A stretch of DNA of 64,000 bases from Opitutaceae bacterium (GCA_016794625.1 JAEUGY010000054.1:25435-89434); one strand, 5' to 3'; positions 1 through 10,241 are shown, counted from the stretch's first letter. Notes: a model not told the origin generated them from the sequence alone. A program made the numbers and translations.

Positions 1-1
1 G

Positions 2-1015
2 ATCGGGCATCGCAGCACGGACTTCGTGGCGCTTTACCAGGCGATCCAGCCCAAACTGCAGAAGCTTTTTGCGACCCAGGATCCGGTCTATCTTTCGACC
101 AGCTCCGCCTGGGGCGTCATGGAGGGTGCAGTCCGCAATCTCACCCGCAAGAAGGTGTTGAACTGCATGAACGGCGCGTTTTCCGACAAGTGGAACGACG
201 TCGCCCTCCGCCTCGGCCGCGCGGCTGGAGCTCTCAAGTTTGACTGGGGACAACCCGTCGATCCCGCCGCGCTGCGCCGCGAGCTTGCCACCGGGGCTTA
301 TGACACCGTGACGTTGATTCACAACGAAACCTCGACGGGGACCATGAGCGACCTCCCCGCCATCGCGGCGGTGCTGCGCGAGTTTCCCGAAGTGATTTCG
401 ATCGTCGATACCGTCAGTTCCTTCAGCGTATTGCCCATCGACAAAGACGCGCTGGGAATCGATGTGATCATCACCGGATCGCAAAAAGCGCTGGCCATGC
501 CGCCCGGTCTTGCCCTGTTCACGGTTTCGAAGCGGGCGCTCGATCGCGCCGCCCAGTCCCCGGATCGCGGCTACTACTTTGATTTCATCGAGTTTCAAAA
601 GAACCATGAACAAGGCATGACGCCGAGCACGCCGGTGATTCCGCTCATTTATGCGTTGAAGTCCAAGTTGGAGGACATCGAGGCGGAAGGCATCGCCCAC
701 CGCCACGCCCGGCACTTACGCCTCAACGAAACGGTGCGCGCCTGGGGTCTGGCCAAAGGCTTCAAACTCTTTCCGGAGGCCCGCTTTGGCTCCCGCTCAC
801 TGAACTGCTTTGCCAATACGCTCGGTTACGACCTTGCCGCGCTGAACAAAACGCTCAAGTCGAAGCACCATCTCGTCATCGACGGCGGTTATGGGAAACT
901 CAAGGGCAAGACCTTCCGCATCTCCAACATGGGTGATGAGACCGATGAAACCATCGCCCAGTTGATCTCGGCGCTTGATCAGGCGTTGGTGACCACGCCG
1001 AAGGTGGCGGTCTGA
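2..1015 (+). CDS. class V aminotransferase (serine/alanine-glyoxylate type), 5' end cut by window
   Basis: PLP-dependent fold-type I aminotransferase of the class V group (serine-pyruvate / alanine-glyoxylate type). The reading frame is open to the first base and begins with residues GHRSTDF, which are typical of the start of this family's core, so the true start lies upstream and roughly 20-30 residues are missing. The GTG at 26 is therefore not the likely start. The Schiff-base lysine lies in the ITGSQKAL motif, and a glycine-rich, SNMGD-containing C-terminal domain follows. The exact substrates cannot be fixed from sequence; serine to hydroxypyruvate or alanine plus glyoxylate are the usual reactions. 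The next gene starts 162 bp downstream. Confidence 0.85.
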   Translation: MGHRSTDFVALYQAIQPKLQKLFATQDPVYLSTSSAWGVMEGAVRNLTRKKVLNCMNGAFSDKWNDVALRLGRAAGALKFDWGQPVDPAALRRELATGAYDTVTLIHNETSTGTMSDLPAIAAVLREFPEVISIVDTVSSFSVLPIDKDALGIDVIITGSQKALAMPPGLALFTVSKRALDRAAQSPDRGYYFDFIEFQKNHEQGMTPSTPVIPLIYALKSKLEDIEAEGIAHRHARHLRLNETVRAWGLAKGFKLFPEARFGSRSLNCFANTLGYDLAALNKTLKSKHHLVIDGGYGKLKGKTFRISNMGDETDETIAQLISALDQALVTTPKVAV

Positions 1016-1177
1016 GTCCATCGCTTCGCTTTTGGTTCTGAACCACGACTGATCCGCACCCGCAGATCACCGCGTGCGAACGCGTCGTTTCCGGTCGATT
1101 TTCGGTGCTGGGTTGGACCCGGCCCGGAAACTAATCCTTGAAATCGGCGGCATCGGTGCCTAACGCCTCGCCGCCTC

Positions 1178-3988
1178 ATGAAGTCTCTTGTCATTGCCGA
1201 AAAACCCTCCGTCGCGGCCGATTTAGCGCGCGCACTCGGCAAAGTTCCGAAGAAGGGCGACGTCTACGAAAACGATGCTTACGTCATCGCCTCGGCAGTC
1301 GGCCATCTGGTCGAACTCGAGATGCCAGAGGACATTGACAAGAAAAAATACGGCTTCTGGCGCCTGGAAACCCTGCCGATCATTCCGGAGAAATTCGGAC
1401 TGAAACCGATCGCCGATTCCAAGGACCGGTTCGATTTGCTGAAGAAGCTTCTGGTGCGAAAGGACGTCGATCAGGTGATCAATGCCTGCGACGCCGGTCG
1501 CGAAGGCGAACTCATTTTCGTCTACATTTACCAGCTCGCGAAATGTAAACTACCGGTGAAACGCGCGTGGATGCAGACCATGACGATGGACGGCATCGCC
1601 GAGGCATTCCGCAACCTGCGCGACGGTTCGCAGCTCGCCGGCCTGGCTGACGCCGCACGCTGTCGATCGGAGAGCGACTGGCTGATCGGCATCAACGGCA
1701 CCCGCGCCATCACCAAGCGCATGTTCGGTTCGCGGGCTGGCAATGTCGCCTCCGTCGGCCGCGTCCAGACCCCTACCCTGGCCATCGTGTTCAACCGCGA
1801 ACTCGAGATCCGCAACTTCAAGCCGCGTGCCTTCTGGCGCGTGACCGCCCAGTTTCAAATCACCAAGGGAACCTACGAGGGCGTCTATCAAAGGGCCAAC
1901 TACAAGAAGGTCGAAAACGACGAGCATGACCGCATCGACCGGGTGTGGAACAAGGCACTGGCTGAGGCCGTGGTCGCCGCCTGTCAGGGCAAACCCCTCG
2001 CCGCCGTCACGGAAGACAAGAAGTCCTCCAATCAAAGCAGCCCTCGGCTTTACGATCTCACCACGCTGCAACGCGAAGCCAACAACCGGTTTGGTCTGCC
2101 GGCCCGTCGCACCTTGCAGATCGCCCAGGCGCTCTACGAAAGGCACAAGGTCATCACCTACCCCCGCACCGACTCGCGTGCGCTGCCCGAAGACTACATT
2201 CCCACCTGCCGCCAGACCCTGGGAAATCTGCGGGGCGACCTGTCGTCTCACGCCCAGACCGTGCTGACTCAAGGCTGGCTGCGGCCCAACAAGCGCATTT
2301 TCAATAACGCGCAAATCTCGGATCACTTCGCCATCATCCCGACGACCACGGAGCCGCAATCGCTCGACGAGATGGAGTCGAAAATCTACGACATGATTGC
2401 GCGCCGGTTTGTCGCGACCTTCTTCCCCCCGGCAGAATTCGACATCACCACACGCATCAGCACGGTGGCGCCCGGACACGATTTCAAAACCGAAGGCAAA
2501 GTGCTCACCTCTCCCGGCTGGCTGGCGGTCTATGGGAAGGCGACCGTCGACGATGACTCACCCGACTCCAAGGCGTTGCCCGCCCTGAGTCCGGCTGATG
2601 CCGGGAAAGCGACGACGACGGAGGTTCAGCTCCACGCCGAGACGACCAAACCACCTCCGCGCTACACGGAAGCCACCCTCCTCTCCGCCATGGAGGGCGC
2701 CGGCAAGCTGATCGACGACGAGGAGTTCGCCGAGGCGATGAAGGAGCGAGGCCTGGGCACGCCCGCCACCAGGGCGGACACCATCGATGGTCTGATCAAT
2801 CAGAAGTACATGGAGCGCAACCAGCGCGAACTTGTGCCGACCACCAAGGCGGAGTCGCTGATCGAGTTCCTGGCCGCCGTCAAGGCGGACGCCCTGACCA
2901 AACCCGACATGACCGGCCAGTGGGAGTACAAGCTCCGTCAGATGGAGCACAACCAGTTTCCCCGCGACAAGTTCATGGCGGAAATCGTCGAGGTCACCAA
3001 GGGCATCGTCGACCGGACGAAGACGTTCGAAGAAGATGAATCGAATTCGCGGTTGACCGATCTCGTTTCCCCGACGGACGGAAAGCCGATGTATGAGACC
3101 CTCCGTGGATACAAATCCCAGGATGGAACCCTCATGATTTACAAGGTCATGAGCGGACGGAAGCTGGAGGAAACGGAAGTCCGCCAGTTGATCGCGACCG
3201 GGGAGATCGGACCGATCGATGGCTTTGTCTCCGCAAAAACCGGCAATCGATTTCCCTCCAAGATCAAGATTGTCGACGACGAAAAGAACCCCGGTCGGAA
3301 GAAGGCCGAACTCGACTTTGGAACCAAGGTCGATGTCGGAGGACTCGAGCCTTTCTGGGTCGATCCGAAGACCCGAGCCGAGCTGTGTGAAGCTCCCACC
3401 AACTACGTCCTGCGCGAGCGCGATGGCGAAGGCTGGAAGGAGACCTTCAAAGTGGGTCGCCTCATGTGCCAGAAACCCATCACCCGCGAGCTCGCCATCC
3501 AGCTGGTCGAGCGGCAGAAGACCGACCTCATTCAGGGATTCACCTCAAAAAAAGGTCGCCCGTTCGACGCGTTTCTCATCCGGCAGGGAGCGAAAATCGC
3601 GTGGGAATTTCCGCCGCGCAAACCACGCGAATCCGCCAAGAACGCCGACGGCACGCCCCGCGCTCCGCGCAAGTCCAAAGCGCCCCTCGATCTCGAGAAA
3701 GCTCGCAAGTTGGGTGAAAGCAAAGTGCACGACGGGGACCTTTACGAAACACCCGACGCCTACGTGGTCGCAAAAAAGAACAGCGACGGATCACCGCGTG
3801 TCGTGTTCGAAATGAAACGCACCATCTGCGGCAAGGAAATCCTGGCCGAGGAAGTGGAACGCCTGGTCGAAACGGGCCGCACCGGATTGATCGACGGCCT
3901 CATGTCGAAGCGAGGAACCACCTTCAGCGCCTACTTTGTCTTGTCCAAGGACAAGAAGAAGACGGATTTCGAATTCCCTCCGCGCTGA
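1178..3988 (+). CDS. topB: DNA topoisomerase III with C-terminal repeat extension
   Basis: Type IA topoisomerase of 936 aa; it cuts one DNA strand through a 5'-phosphotyrosine link and decatenates DNA. The N-terminal TOPRIM domain starts with KSLVIAEKPSVA and has the DAGREGELIF acidic motif. The catalytic Tyr328 is in ITYPRTDSR. E. coli TopB is about 650 aa; the extra length here comes from a C-terminal region with three related units (about residues 660-740, 765-815 and 880-936). Each ends in an IDGF/IQGF/IDGL-S-K-x-G-x-x-F segment and the last two finish with EFPPR. These resemble the Toprim_Crpt C-terminal repeat. The start ATG follows a pyrimidine-rich stretch and has no Shine-Dalgarno match. 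Confidence 0.93.
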   Translation: MKSLVIAEKPSVAADLARALGKVPKKGDVYENDAYVIASAVGHLVELEMPEDIDKKKYGFWRLETLPIIPEKFGLKPIADSKDRFDLLKKLLVRKDVDQVINACDAGREGELIFVYIYQLAKCKLPVKRAWMQTMTMDGIAEAFRNLRDGSQLAGLADAARCRSESDWLIGINGTRAITKRMFGSRAGNVASVGRVQTPTLAIVFNRELEIRNFKPRAFWRVTAQFQITKGTYEGVYQRANYKKVENDEHDRIDRVWNKALAEAVVAACQGKPLAAVTEDKKSSNQSSPRLYDLTTLQREANNRFGLPARRTLQIAQALYERHKVITYPRTDSRALPEDYIPTCRQTLGNLRGDLSSHAQTVLTQGWLRPNKRIFNNAQISDHFAIIPTTTEPQSLDEMESKIYDMIARRFVATFFPPAEFDITTRISTVAPGHDFKTEGKVLTSPGWLAVYGKATVDDDSPDSKALPALSPADAGKATTTEVQLHAETTKPPPRYTEATLLSAMEGAGKLIDDEEFAEAMKERGLGTPATRADTIDGLINQKYMERNQRELVPTTKAESLIEFLAAVKADALTKPDMTGQWEYKLRQMEHNQFPRDKFMAEIVEVTKGIVDRTKTFEEDESNSRLTDLVSPTDGKPMYETLRGYKSQDGTLMIYKVMSGRKLEETEVRQLIATGEIGPIDGFVSAKTGNRFPSKIKIVDDEKNPGRKKAELDFGTKVDVGGLEPFWVDPKTRAELCEAPTNYVLRERDGEGWKETFKVGRLMCQKPITRELAIQLVERQKTDLIQGFTSKKGRPFDAFLIRQGAKIAWEFPPRKPRESAKNADGTPRAPRKSKAPLDLEKARKLGESKVHDGDLYETPDAYVVAKKNSDGSPRVVFEMKRTICGKEILAEEVERLVETGRTGLIDGLMSKRGTTFSAYFVLSKDKKKTDFEFPPR

Positions 3989-4138
3989 CATAAACGCAAA
4001 AAATAAGCGATAAAGACTCCTGTGATTCCCCCCGCCTCAAGATGCGCGCAAACAATGGCACCATCTGCGCGGAATAAACCCTTGTGGGTTCTTCCCGAGC
4101 CGCGCTAACTCAGCTTTGCTCAGCCTTCCTCAACGCAT

Positions 4139-5089
4139 ATGATCGTCACCACTGCGCAACTGTTCAAACACGCCTACGGCAAGTACGCTCTTGGCGCCTA
4201 CAACATCAACAACGCCGAACAGGCGATGGGCCTGTTCAAGGGAGCCATCCAATCGAAGGCCCCGTTCATCATCCAGATTTCCAAGGGTGCACGCAGCTAC
4301 ACCGACAAGCGCATGCTTGAGGCCGTGATCCGCGCCGCCGGCGAGATCTTCCCCGAGGCGATCTTCGCGGTTCATCTGGACCACGGTGATGAAGCCACGT
4401 GCTACGATTGCATCAATTCCGGGTTCTTCAGCTCGGTCATGATTGATGCCTCACACGATCCGTTCGAAAAGAACGTGGAGATCACCAAGCGCGTCGTGGA
4501 CGCCGCCCACGCCAAGGGCATCTCGGTCGAGGCGGAACTCGGTATGCTTGGCGGCGTGGAAGAGGACATCAAGGTGGAGGACGGCCACGCCACGCTCACG
4601 AATCCGGTCGAGGCCGAGGAGTTTGTGAAGCGCACGGGCTGTGACTCCCTCGCGTGTGCGATCGGTACGTCGCATGGCGCCTTCAAGTTCAAAGGCAAAC
4701 AATCGCTGCACTTCGACGTGTTGGAGAAGATCAAGAGCCGTCTGCCTGGCTTCCCGCTGGTCATGCACGGATCGTCATCCGTGCCGAAGGACGAGGTCGA
4801 CCGGATCAATGCCGCGGGGGGCAAGATCAAGGATTCGGCTGGAGTCGACGTGAACGAATATCTGCCCGCCGCCCGCCTCGGCGTCACCAAGATCAACATC
4901 GACACCGATGGACGCCTCGTGTGGACCCGCGTGCACCGCGAGTTCTTCCGCGACAAGCCCTCCGAATTCGATTTCCGTCCGCCGGGCAAGATCTTCATCG
5001 AAGAGTACGCCAAGTTCATCGCCAGCCGCAACACGCTGCTGGGTTCGGCGGGCCAATTGGAAGACCTGCGCGCGTCGCTCAAGAAGTAG
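4139..5089 (+). CDS. fba: class II fructose-1,6-bisphosphate aldolase
   Basis: Zinc-dependent aldolase (316 aa) that splits fructose-1,6-bisphosphate into dihydroxyacetone phosphate and glyceraldehyde-3-phosphate in glycolysis, or runs in reverse in gluconeogenesis. The HLDHGD metal/catalytic motif is at residues 79-84; the second conserved region EAELGMLGG and the phosphate-binding stretches MHGSSS and KINIDTD follow in the expected order. It stands alone, 150 bp after topB, and is followed by a clear intrinsic terminator. A tagatose-bisphosphate aldolase cannot be strictly excluded, but the sequence pattern fits the FbaA/Fba-like group. Confidence 0.93.
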   Translation: MIVTTAQLFKHAYGKYALGAYNINNAEQAMGLFKGAIQSKAPFIIQISKGARSYTDKRMLEAVIRAAGEIFPEAIFAVHLDHGDEATCYDCINSGFFSSVMIDASHDPFEKNVEITKRVVDAAHAKGISVEAELGMLGGVEEDIKVEDGHATLTNPVEAEEFVKRTGCDSLACAIGTSHGAFKFKGKQSLHFDVLEKIKSRLPGFPLVMHGSSSVPKDEVDRINAAGGKIKDSAGVDVNEYLPAARLGVTKINIDTDGRLVWTRVHREFFRDKPSEFDFRPPGKIFIEEYAKFIASRNTLLGSAGQLEDLRASLKK

Positions 5090-5124
5090 ACCGCCGCCCC
5101 TTCGCGTGGTCGACTGACCCCCTT

Positions 5125-5158
5125 GGCGGACTGGACCTTGGTCCGGTCCGCCTTTTTT
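5125..5158 (+). terminator. intrinsic terminator of fba
   Basis: A 12-bp stem (GGCGGACTGGAC paired with GTCCGGTCCGCC, one G-T wobble) with a CTTG loop is followed directly by six T residues on the plus strand. It sits between the convergent fba and menB genes. On the minus strand there is no T tract, so it should act on fba only. Confidence 0.9.
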
Positions 5159-5173
5159 CTCAGCCGGCGGCCG

Positions 5174-6010
5174 TCAAGGCAACCAGGGGAACTTGCGGGC
5201 GTCAGGCTTTCGTTTTTCGCGCTGGGCCCCGTGGAACTCCTTCGCCTCGTCCGTCATGTAGTAGAGCAACGTCGCGTTCCCGGCCAGTTCCTGTATCCCG
5301 GACTGCCCGTCGAGCTCGGCGTTGAAGGCACTCTTCAGGGCTCGAATGGCGAGCGGACTGTGACCCATGATCTCCCGTCCCCACTTGACCCCCTCGGCTT
5401 CCAACCCGGCCACCGGCACCACGGCGTTCACCAACCCCATGTCCAACGCCTCCTGGGCATTGTACTGCCGGCAGAGATACCAGATTTCCCGGGCCTTTTT
5501 CTGTCCGACGAGCCGGGCGAGGTAGCTTGAACCGAATCCGGCGTCGAAACTGCCCATCCGGGGCCCAACCTGTCCGAAAATCGCATTGTCCGCCGCCAAC
5601 GTCAGGTCACACACCACGTGCAGCACATGCCCTCCTCCAATCGCATAGCCTGCCACCAGGGCAATCACGACCTTGGGCATGGATCGGATCAGCTTTTGGA
5701 GGTCCAATACGTTGAGCCGCGGCACACCATCGCCGCCCACATACCCGGCATGACCCCGGACCGCCTGATCGCCACCGGCGCAAAAGGCGTACTTCCCATC
5801 CGTATGCGGTCCGGCCCCAGTCAGGAGGACCACGCCAATCGAGGAGTCCTCCCGCGCATCCAGAAACGCGTTGAACAATTGCATCACCGTATCCGGGGTA
5901 AAGGCGTTCCGGCGATGCGGCCGGTTGATCGTGATCTTGGCAATGCCATCGATCTTGTGGTACAAAATGTCCGAATAGGTCTTCGCCACCTTCCAATCCA
6001 GAGTACTCAT
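5174..6010 (-). CDS. menB: 1,4-dihydroxy-2-naphthoyl-CoA synthase
   Basis: Crotonase-fold enzyme (278 aa) that closes the second ring of menaquinone by Dieckmann-type condensation of o-succinylbenzoyl-CoA. MenB hallmarks rather than generic enoyl-CoA hydratase features are visible: the INRP-x-RRNAF segment near residue 30, the AFCAGGDQ oxyanion-hole region, [22 protein letters not shown], and the C-terminal end with [18 protein letters not shown] spacing and a terminal PWLP. It is transcribed away from kup. menD and menF lie within 10 kb but not in the same operon, so the men pathway is scattered here. Confidence 0.93.
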   Translation of the reverse strand: MSTLDWKVAKTYSDILYHKIDGIAKITINRPHRRNAFTPDTVMQLFNAFLDAREDSSIGVVLLTGAGPHTDGKYAFCAGGDQAVRGHAGYVGGDGVPRLNVLDLQKLIRSMPKVVIALVAGYAIGGGHVLHVVCDLTLAADNAIFGQVGPRMGSFDAGFGSSYLARLVGQKKAREIWYLCRQYNAQEALDMGLVNAVVPVAGLEAEGVKWGREIMGHSPLAIRALKSAFNAELDGQSGIQELAGNATLLYYMTDEAKEFHGAQREKRKPDARKFPWLP

Positions 6011-6129
6011 GGTCCGGCCACGCTGCGCACTTCCGCCCCAACGTCAATGCACCGAGGTTGCAAGCAAACGTACGGCGAGAGGCGAAATCAGCTTGGAGAC
6101 GGGATGGTAATGCCGATTCTCAGCGAACC

Positions 6130-8025
6130 ATGACCTCACCGCCGGCCGGTCAGGACTCCAACGCCGCTGTTCGCACCGCCCTTCTGGTCGGTGCGCTTGG
6201 CGTCGTGTTTGGAGACATCGGCACCAGCCCTCTTTACGCGTTTCGCGAGTCCATTGACCACCTCGCACCGGCGGATCGCGTCGGCGGGGTGCTCGGCGTG
6301 CTTTCACTGATCTTTTGGTCGCTCATGGTCGTGGTCAGCTTGAAGTACACCACGGTCGTGATGAGGGCAGACAATCACGGCGAAGGCGGTATCTTCGCTT
6401 TGCTCTCCCTGAGCGGGCTCGATCGTCCCCAGGAAGGCCGGAAGCGACTTGTTCCCGGGGTGCTCATCGTCTTGCTCGGCGCTTCCATGCTGTGTGGAGA
6501 GGGGGTTATCACGCCCGCCATTTCCGTGTTGAGCGCAGCCGAAGGGATAAAACTCATCATCCCGGCGGCAGAGCCCTATATTCTGCCGCTCAGCCTCGCC
6601 ATTCTCGTGACCCTCTACGGCGTGCAACGCAAAGGCACCCACCGCATCGGGCAGTGGTTTGGTCCGATCATGGCCATCTGGTTCCTGGTCCTGGGGGGCC
6701 TTGGCATCTACCACATGGTCGGCACCCCCGAGGTGCTCCGTTCTCTCAACCCCATGCACGGCTGGCATCTGCTGCAAAACCATCCGTTGCACGCTTCGGC
6801 CATCCTCGGATCGGTGGTTCTCGCCATCACCGGGGTCGAGGCGCTGTACGCGGACATGGGGCATTTCGGGCGCCCGGCCATCATGCGCGCCTGGTATTTC
6901 TTGGTGCTGCCGGGGTTGACGCTCAATTACTTCGGACAGGGAGCGTACGTGCTCTCCCATCCCTATGACAACGGCAACCCCTTCCTTTCACTCGCACCCG
7001 CGGGAGCTCCGCGCACAGCGCTGCTGATTCTGTCACTTTTCGCCGCCGTCATCGCCAGCCAGGCCCTCATCTCCGGCACGTATTCGCTGGTCCGGCAGGC
7101 CATCCAGCTCGGCTTCTTTCCACGTCTCAAGGTTCTGCATACCAACGCCCTTCACCAGGGGCAGATCTACGTCCCGCTCGTCAACTCCCTGATGGCCATC
7201 GGCTCCATCGTGACGGTGCTCTTGTTCAAGTCCTCGTCCGCGCTGGCGGGTGCCTACGGCATCGCAGTGACGGGCGCGATGACCGCCACCACATTCACCC
7301 TGTTTTTCGCCGCCCGCCGGCGCTGGGGATGGTCGCTTCCGGCGGCGCTGGGCGCCTGTGCTGGTTTTGCCATCATCGATCTGGGCTTCCTCGCCGCCAA
7401 CGTGCCCAAGATCGCCCACGGTGGCTGGCTGCCGCTGGCCATCGGCGCCGTCATCTTCGCCATCATGCACACTTGGAAGAGCGGCCGCTCGGAAATCCAG
7501 GAACGCATCTACGGCAGCGCCGTGACCGAGCTGGAGCTTTCCAGCATCGCACGCAGCAAGAACATCGTTCGCGTGCCCGGCGGCGCTGTTTTTATGGTCG
7601 GTACACCCAAGGGCACACCGCTCGCCCTGCTCCACCATTTGAAGGCCAACAAGTGTCTGCAGCAGACGGTGGTGCTGCTGACCATCACCACGCAGGACAC
7701 TCCCCAGGTGGACGAGGACGACCGCATGAGCCTTGATTTCATGGGTGAGGGCGTCTGGCGCGCGATCGGACGCTACGGATACATGGAGTCGCCTGACGTG
7801 AGCAAACTGGTCGAGCGGATCAAGAGCCAGGGCGTGCCAATCAATCCGATGGGGACGACCTATTACTTCAACCGGGAGATGATCATCTCCGGCGGCAATG
7901 CGCGCATGTTCGAGTGGCAGAAGAATCTCTACGCCTTCCTTAGTCGCAATGCCACTCCGGTGAAGGACTACTATCAGATCCTGCCGACACAGATCATCGA
8001 GATCGGACTGCCGGTTCAGCTATGA
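6130..8025 (+). CDS. kup: low-affinity potassium transporter Kup
   Basis: KUP/HAK/KT-type K+:H+ symporter of the inner membrane. From the ATG at 6130 it is 631 aa, the usual Kup length; a TTG 72 bp upstream would add residues not seen in the family. The N-terminal signature GVVFGDIGTSPLYAFRE opens the first membrane segment, and about twelve hydrophobic helices follow to about residue 450, including the conserved GEGVITPA stretch and the EALYADMGHFG segment. A soluble C-terminal domain of about 170 residues completes it. It overlaps the next gene by ATGA. Confidence 0.93.
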   Translation: MTSPPAGQDSNAAVRTALLVGALGVVFGDIGTSPLYAFRESIDHLAPADRVGGVLGVLSLIFWSLMVVVSLKYTTVVMRADNHGEGGIFALLSLSGLDRPQEGRKRLVPGVLIVLLGASMLCGEGVITPAISVLSAAEGIKLIIPAAEPYILPLSLAILVTLYGVQRKGTHRIGQWFGPIMAIWFLVLGGLGIYHMVGTPEVLRSLNPMHGWHLLQNHPLHASAILGSVVLAITGVEALYADMGHFGRPAIMRAWYFLVLPGLTLNYFGQGAYVLSHPYDNGNPFLSLAPAGAPRTALLILSLFAAVIASQALISGTYSLVRQAIQLGFFPRLKVLHTNALHQGQIYVPLVNSLMAIGSIVTVLLFKSSSALAGAYGIAVTGAMTATTFTLFFAARRRWGWSLPAALGACAGFAIIDLGFLAANVPKIAHGGWLPLAIGAVIFAIMHTWKSGRSEIQERIYGSAVTELELSSIARSKNIVRVPGGAVFMVGTPKGTPLALLHHLKANKCLQQTVVLLTITTQDTPQVDEDDRMSLDFMGEGVWRAIGRYGYMESPDVSKLVERIKSQGVPINPMGTTYYFNREMIISGGNARMFEWQKNLYAFLSRNATPVKDYYQILPTQIIEIGLPVQL

Positions 8026-8480
8026 CGCCGCCGGCAGGATATCACATCAGAGCCATGCGGGCCTCCGACTACGCCGAGGCTCTGGCCCTGTGGCAGTCCT
8101 GCGAGGGAATTGGATTGAATGAGTCGGATACCCGGACCGGGGTGGAGTCGTTTCTGGAGCGCAACCCTGGGATGAGTCGGGTGGTGCGCACCCGCGAGGG
8201 GAACGGACTCGTGGCCGCCGTACTTTGCGGACACGATGGAAGGCGAGGCTACTTGCACCACCTGGCGGTCTCACCCGACCATCGCCGGCTCGGCCTTGGC
8301 CGCTGGCTCGTGCTCGACTGCCTGCGGGCGCTCCAGGACGCCGGTATTCCGAAGTGCAATCTCTTCCTCTATGCCGACAATCACGCCGGGCGCGAGTTCT
8401 GGCTCCGGGAAGGCTGGTCGGCTCGCACCGATCTGGTCGTTATTCAGCGGGTCACCAGCCCGGACCATGGCCCTGGGTAG
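8022..8480 (+). CDS. GNAT-family N-acetyltransferase
   Basis: Small GCN5-related acetyltransferase (152 aa) that uses acetyl-CoA to acetylate an unknown substrate. It has the order typical of the fold: an N-terminal IRAMRASDYAEAL segment, a YLHHLAVSPDHRRLGLGRWLV motif A with the acetyl-CoA pyrophosphate loop, and a late NLFLYADN / EFWLREGW motif B. The start codon overlaps the kup stop (ATGA), so the two are probably translationally coupled, though no functional link to potassium is known. Tail-to-tail with menD, 12 bp apart. Confidence 0.85.
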   Translation: MTPPAGYHIRAMRASDYAEALALWQSCEGIGLNESDTRTGVESFLERNPGMSRVVRTREGNGLVAAVLCGHDGRRGYLHHLAVSPDHRRLGLGRWLVLDCLRALQDAGIPKCNLFLYADNHAGREFWLREGWSARTDLVVIQRVTSPDHGPG

Positions 8481-8492
8481 GCCCGCGGGGGC

Positions 8493-10241
8493 TCAGACGT
8501 CGGCCAGAACCTCCCGCCCGGCCTCCTCTGAGACTCTCCCAAAGTGGCGTTTGCGGAAAGCGGCGTCCTGACGGCGATCTGTCCGGAATTCAAGTATCCG
8601 AAGACCCGACACAGGCAGCGACGTGAGCTCGCGCTCCAGCTCTCCCCACGTCGGCACGAGTCGATGGGCGACCCCGTAGGCTTCCGCCAGCCGGCCCAGG
8701 TCGACCTGTTGCGGCGTGGCAAAATAGTCTTCAAAGGGCGGGTTGTAGGCCGCGATCGAGAGGTGCTCAAAAATGCCTCCTCCCCGGTTGTTGATCACGA
8801 CCACGGTCAGGGAACCGCGCAGTTTCGGGGCCAGCAGGAGTCCGTTCGTATCGTGCAGGAAGGCCAGGTCTCCCGTCAGGAGGACGGAGGGCGCGTGGCC
8901 GTGGGCCACCCCCAGCGCCGTGGACAAGGTTCCGTCGATCCCGTTGGCGCCGCGGTTGAAATAGAGACGCTGGCCCCCTCCCTGGCACGGCCAGAAGTAC
9001 TCAAGGTCGCGCACGGGCATGCTCGCCGCCACAAACACCGGCGTCGCCGGTGGCAGGACTTCTCCCAAGCGCGCAGCCACCCCTCCTTCAAAACCAGCAG
9101 CGGCCGGATCCTCGATCGCCGCCCGCAAGCGGGTGCGAGTCGCTTTTTCCGCTCGCTGCCACAGCGCGGAATACGCCGGATCCCGGGTGGGCGTTCCCTC
9201 GACCGCCACGGCTTCCACAGGGGCCACCAGCTGCCGGGTTCTACCGTGAAGTGGGTCACGGTTTGTCGGCCAGGGCGAAAGCAGAATCGTCTCGGCTTGC
9301 GACGTCTCCATCCACCCTCGGAGCACCTTGCTGGTCGGCCATCCTCCAAGGCAGATCACCTGCCGGGGCGTCAATTGGCGCGCGAGGGCTTCGTGGCGCA
9401 GGAATGTGTCGTAGGTCGTGATAATCCCGGCTTCCGCCGAGGCAAAGGCTCTCACCGGTGACAAGACGTCCGCCAGGACCGGCCAACCCGTGGCCCGGGC
9501 GAGCGCGAGCACCGATTGCACATAGGAATGCGGATCCGCCGGGGCCGCCGCACCCGCCACGATCAGCCCCCGGGCGGTGGTTGAACGAAGCCAAAACGTC
9601 GCGTGCGTGCACGGAGCTTGGATCGGAATGAGATGTGAAAAGAAAGCCTCCTCATCACCCAGATCGACCTCCACTCCGATCGCATCCGTGCGCGGAACCA
9701 ATGGGTCCCGAAAGGGCAGATTGAGGTGAACCGGTCCCGGATAGGCACCGGCGGCCCGCTCCCACGCCTGGACCAGCGTCTGTCGCAGGTAGCGCAACCT
9801 CGCTTCACTCGCCTCCGGGACGCCCACCTCGTGCTGCCATCGCACATAGTCCCCATACAGCTTTTGCTGATCAATCGTCTGGCCGGAGTTGCAGGCGCGC
9901 ATCTCCGGGGGGCGGTCCGCCGTCAAGACCAGGAGTGGCACCCCGCTCTCAGAGGCTTCAATCACTGCCGGGAAGTAATTCGCCGCCGCCGTGCCGCTGG
10001 TGCAGACCAAAACCACCGGTCGCTGGGATTGTTTGGCCAGGCCCAAGGCAAAGAAGCCCGCCGATCGTTCATCCAGCACCGGTATGCATTCCACCGCACG
10101 ATGGGCCACCAAGGCGACGGTCAATGGGGTCGATCGCGAGCCGGGAGAAATCACCGCCTGCCGCAGACCCAGCCTCACCAAGGTTTCCACCATGACACTA
10201 CACCACCAGGTATTGGGCGTACGTTTATCGAGATTCGGCAT
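8493..10241 (-). CDS. menD: 2-succinyl-5-enolpyruvyl-6-hydroxy-3-cyclohexene-1-carboxylate synthase
   Basis: Thiamine-diphosphate enzyme (582 aa from the chosen ATG) that joins isochorismate with 2-oxoglutarate, the first committed step of menaquinone synthesis. The N-terminal SPGSRSTPL motif, LDERSAGFFALG, CTSGTAAANYFPAV and TADRPPE are diagnostic of MenD. The ThDP-binding half contains ANGIDGTLSTALG, LTGDLAFLHDTNGL and VVINNRGGGIF. The start at 10241 places the conserved SPGSRS at the usual distance; an in-frame ATG at 10292 would add 17 residues. The product feeds the pathway that later uses MenB. Confidence 0.94.
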   Translation of the reverse strand: MPNLDKRTPNTWWCSVMVETLVRLGLRQAVISPGSRSTPLTVALVAHRAVECIPVLDERSAGFFALGLAKQSQRPVVLVCTSGTAAANYFPAVIEASESGVPLLVLTADRPPEMRACNSGQTIDQQKLYGDYVRWQHEVGVPEASEARLRYLRQTLVQAWERAAGAYPGPVHLNLPFRDPLVPRTDAIGVEVDLGDEEAFFSHLIPIQAPCTHATFWLRSTTARGLIVAGAAAPADPHSYVQSVLALARATGWPVLADVLSPVRAFASAEAGIITTYDTFLRHEALARQLTPRQVICLGGWPTSKVLRGWMETSQAETILLSPWPTNRDPLHGRTRQLVAPVEAVAVEGTPTRDPAYSALWQRAEKATRTRLRAAIEDPAAAGFEGGVAARLGEVLPPATPVFVAASMPVRDLEYFWPCQGGGQRLYFNRGANGIDGTLSTALGVAHGHAPSVLLTGDLAFLHDTNGLLLAPKLRGSLTVVVINNRGGGIFEHLSIAAYNPPFEDYFATPQQVDLGRLAEAYGVAHRLVPTWGELERELTSLPVSGLRILEFRTDRRQDAAFRKRHFGRVSEEAGREVLADV

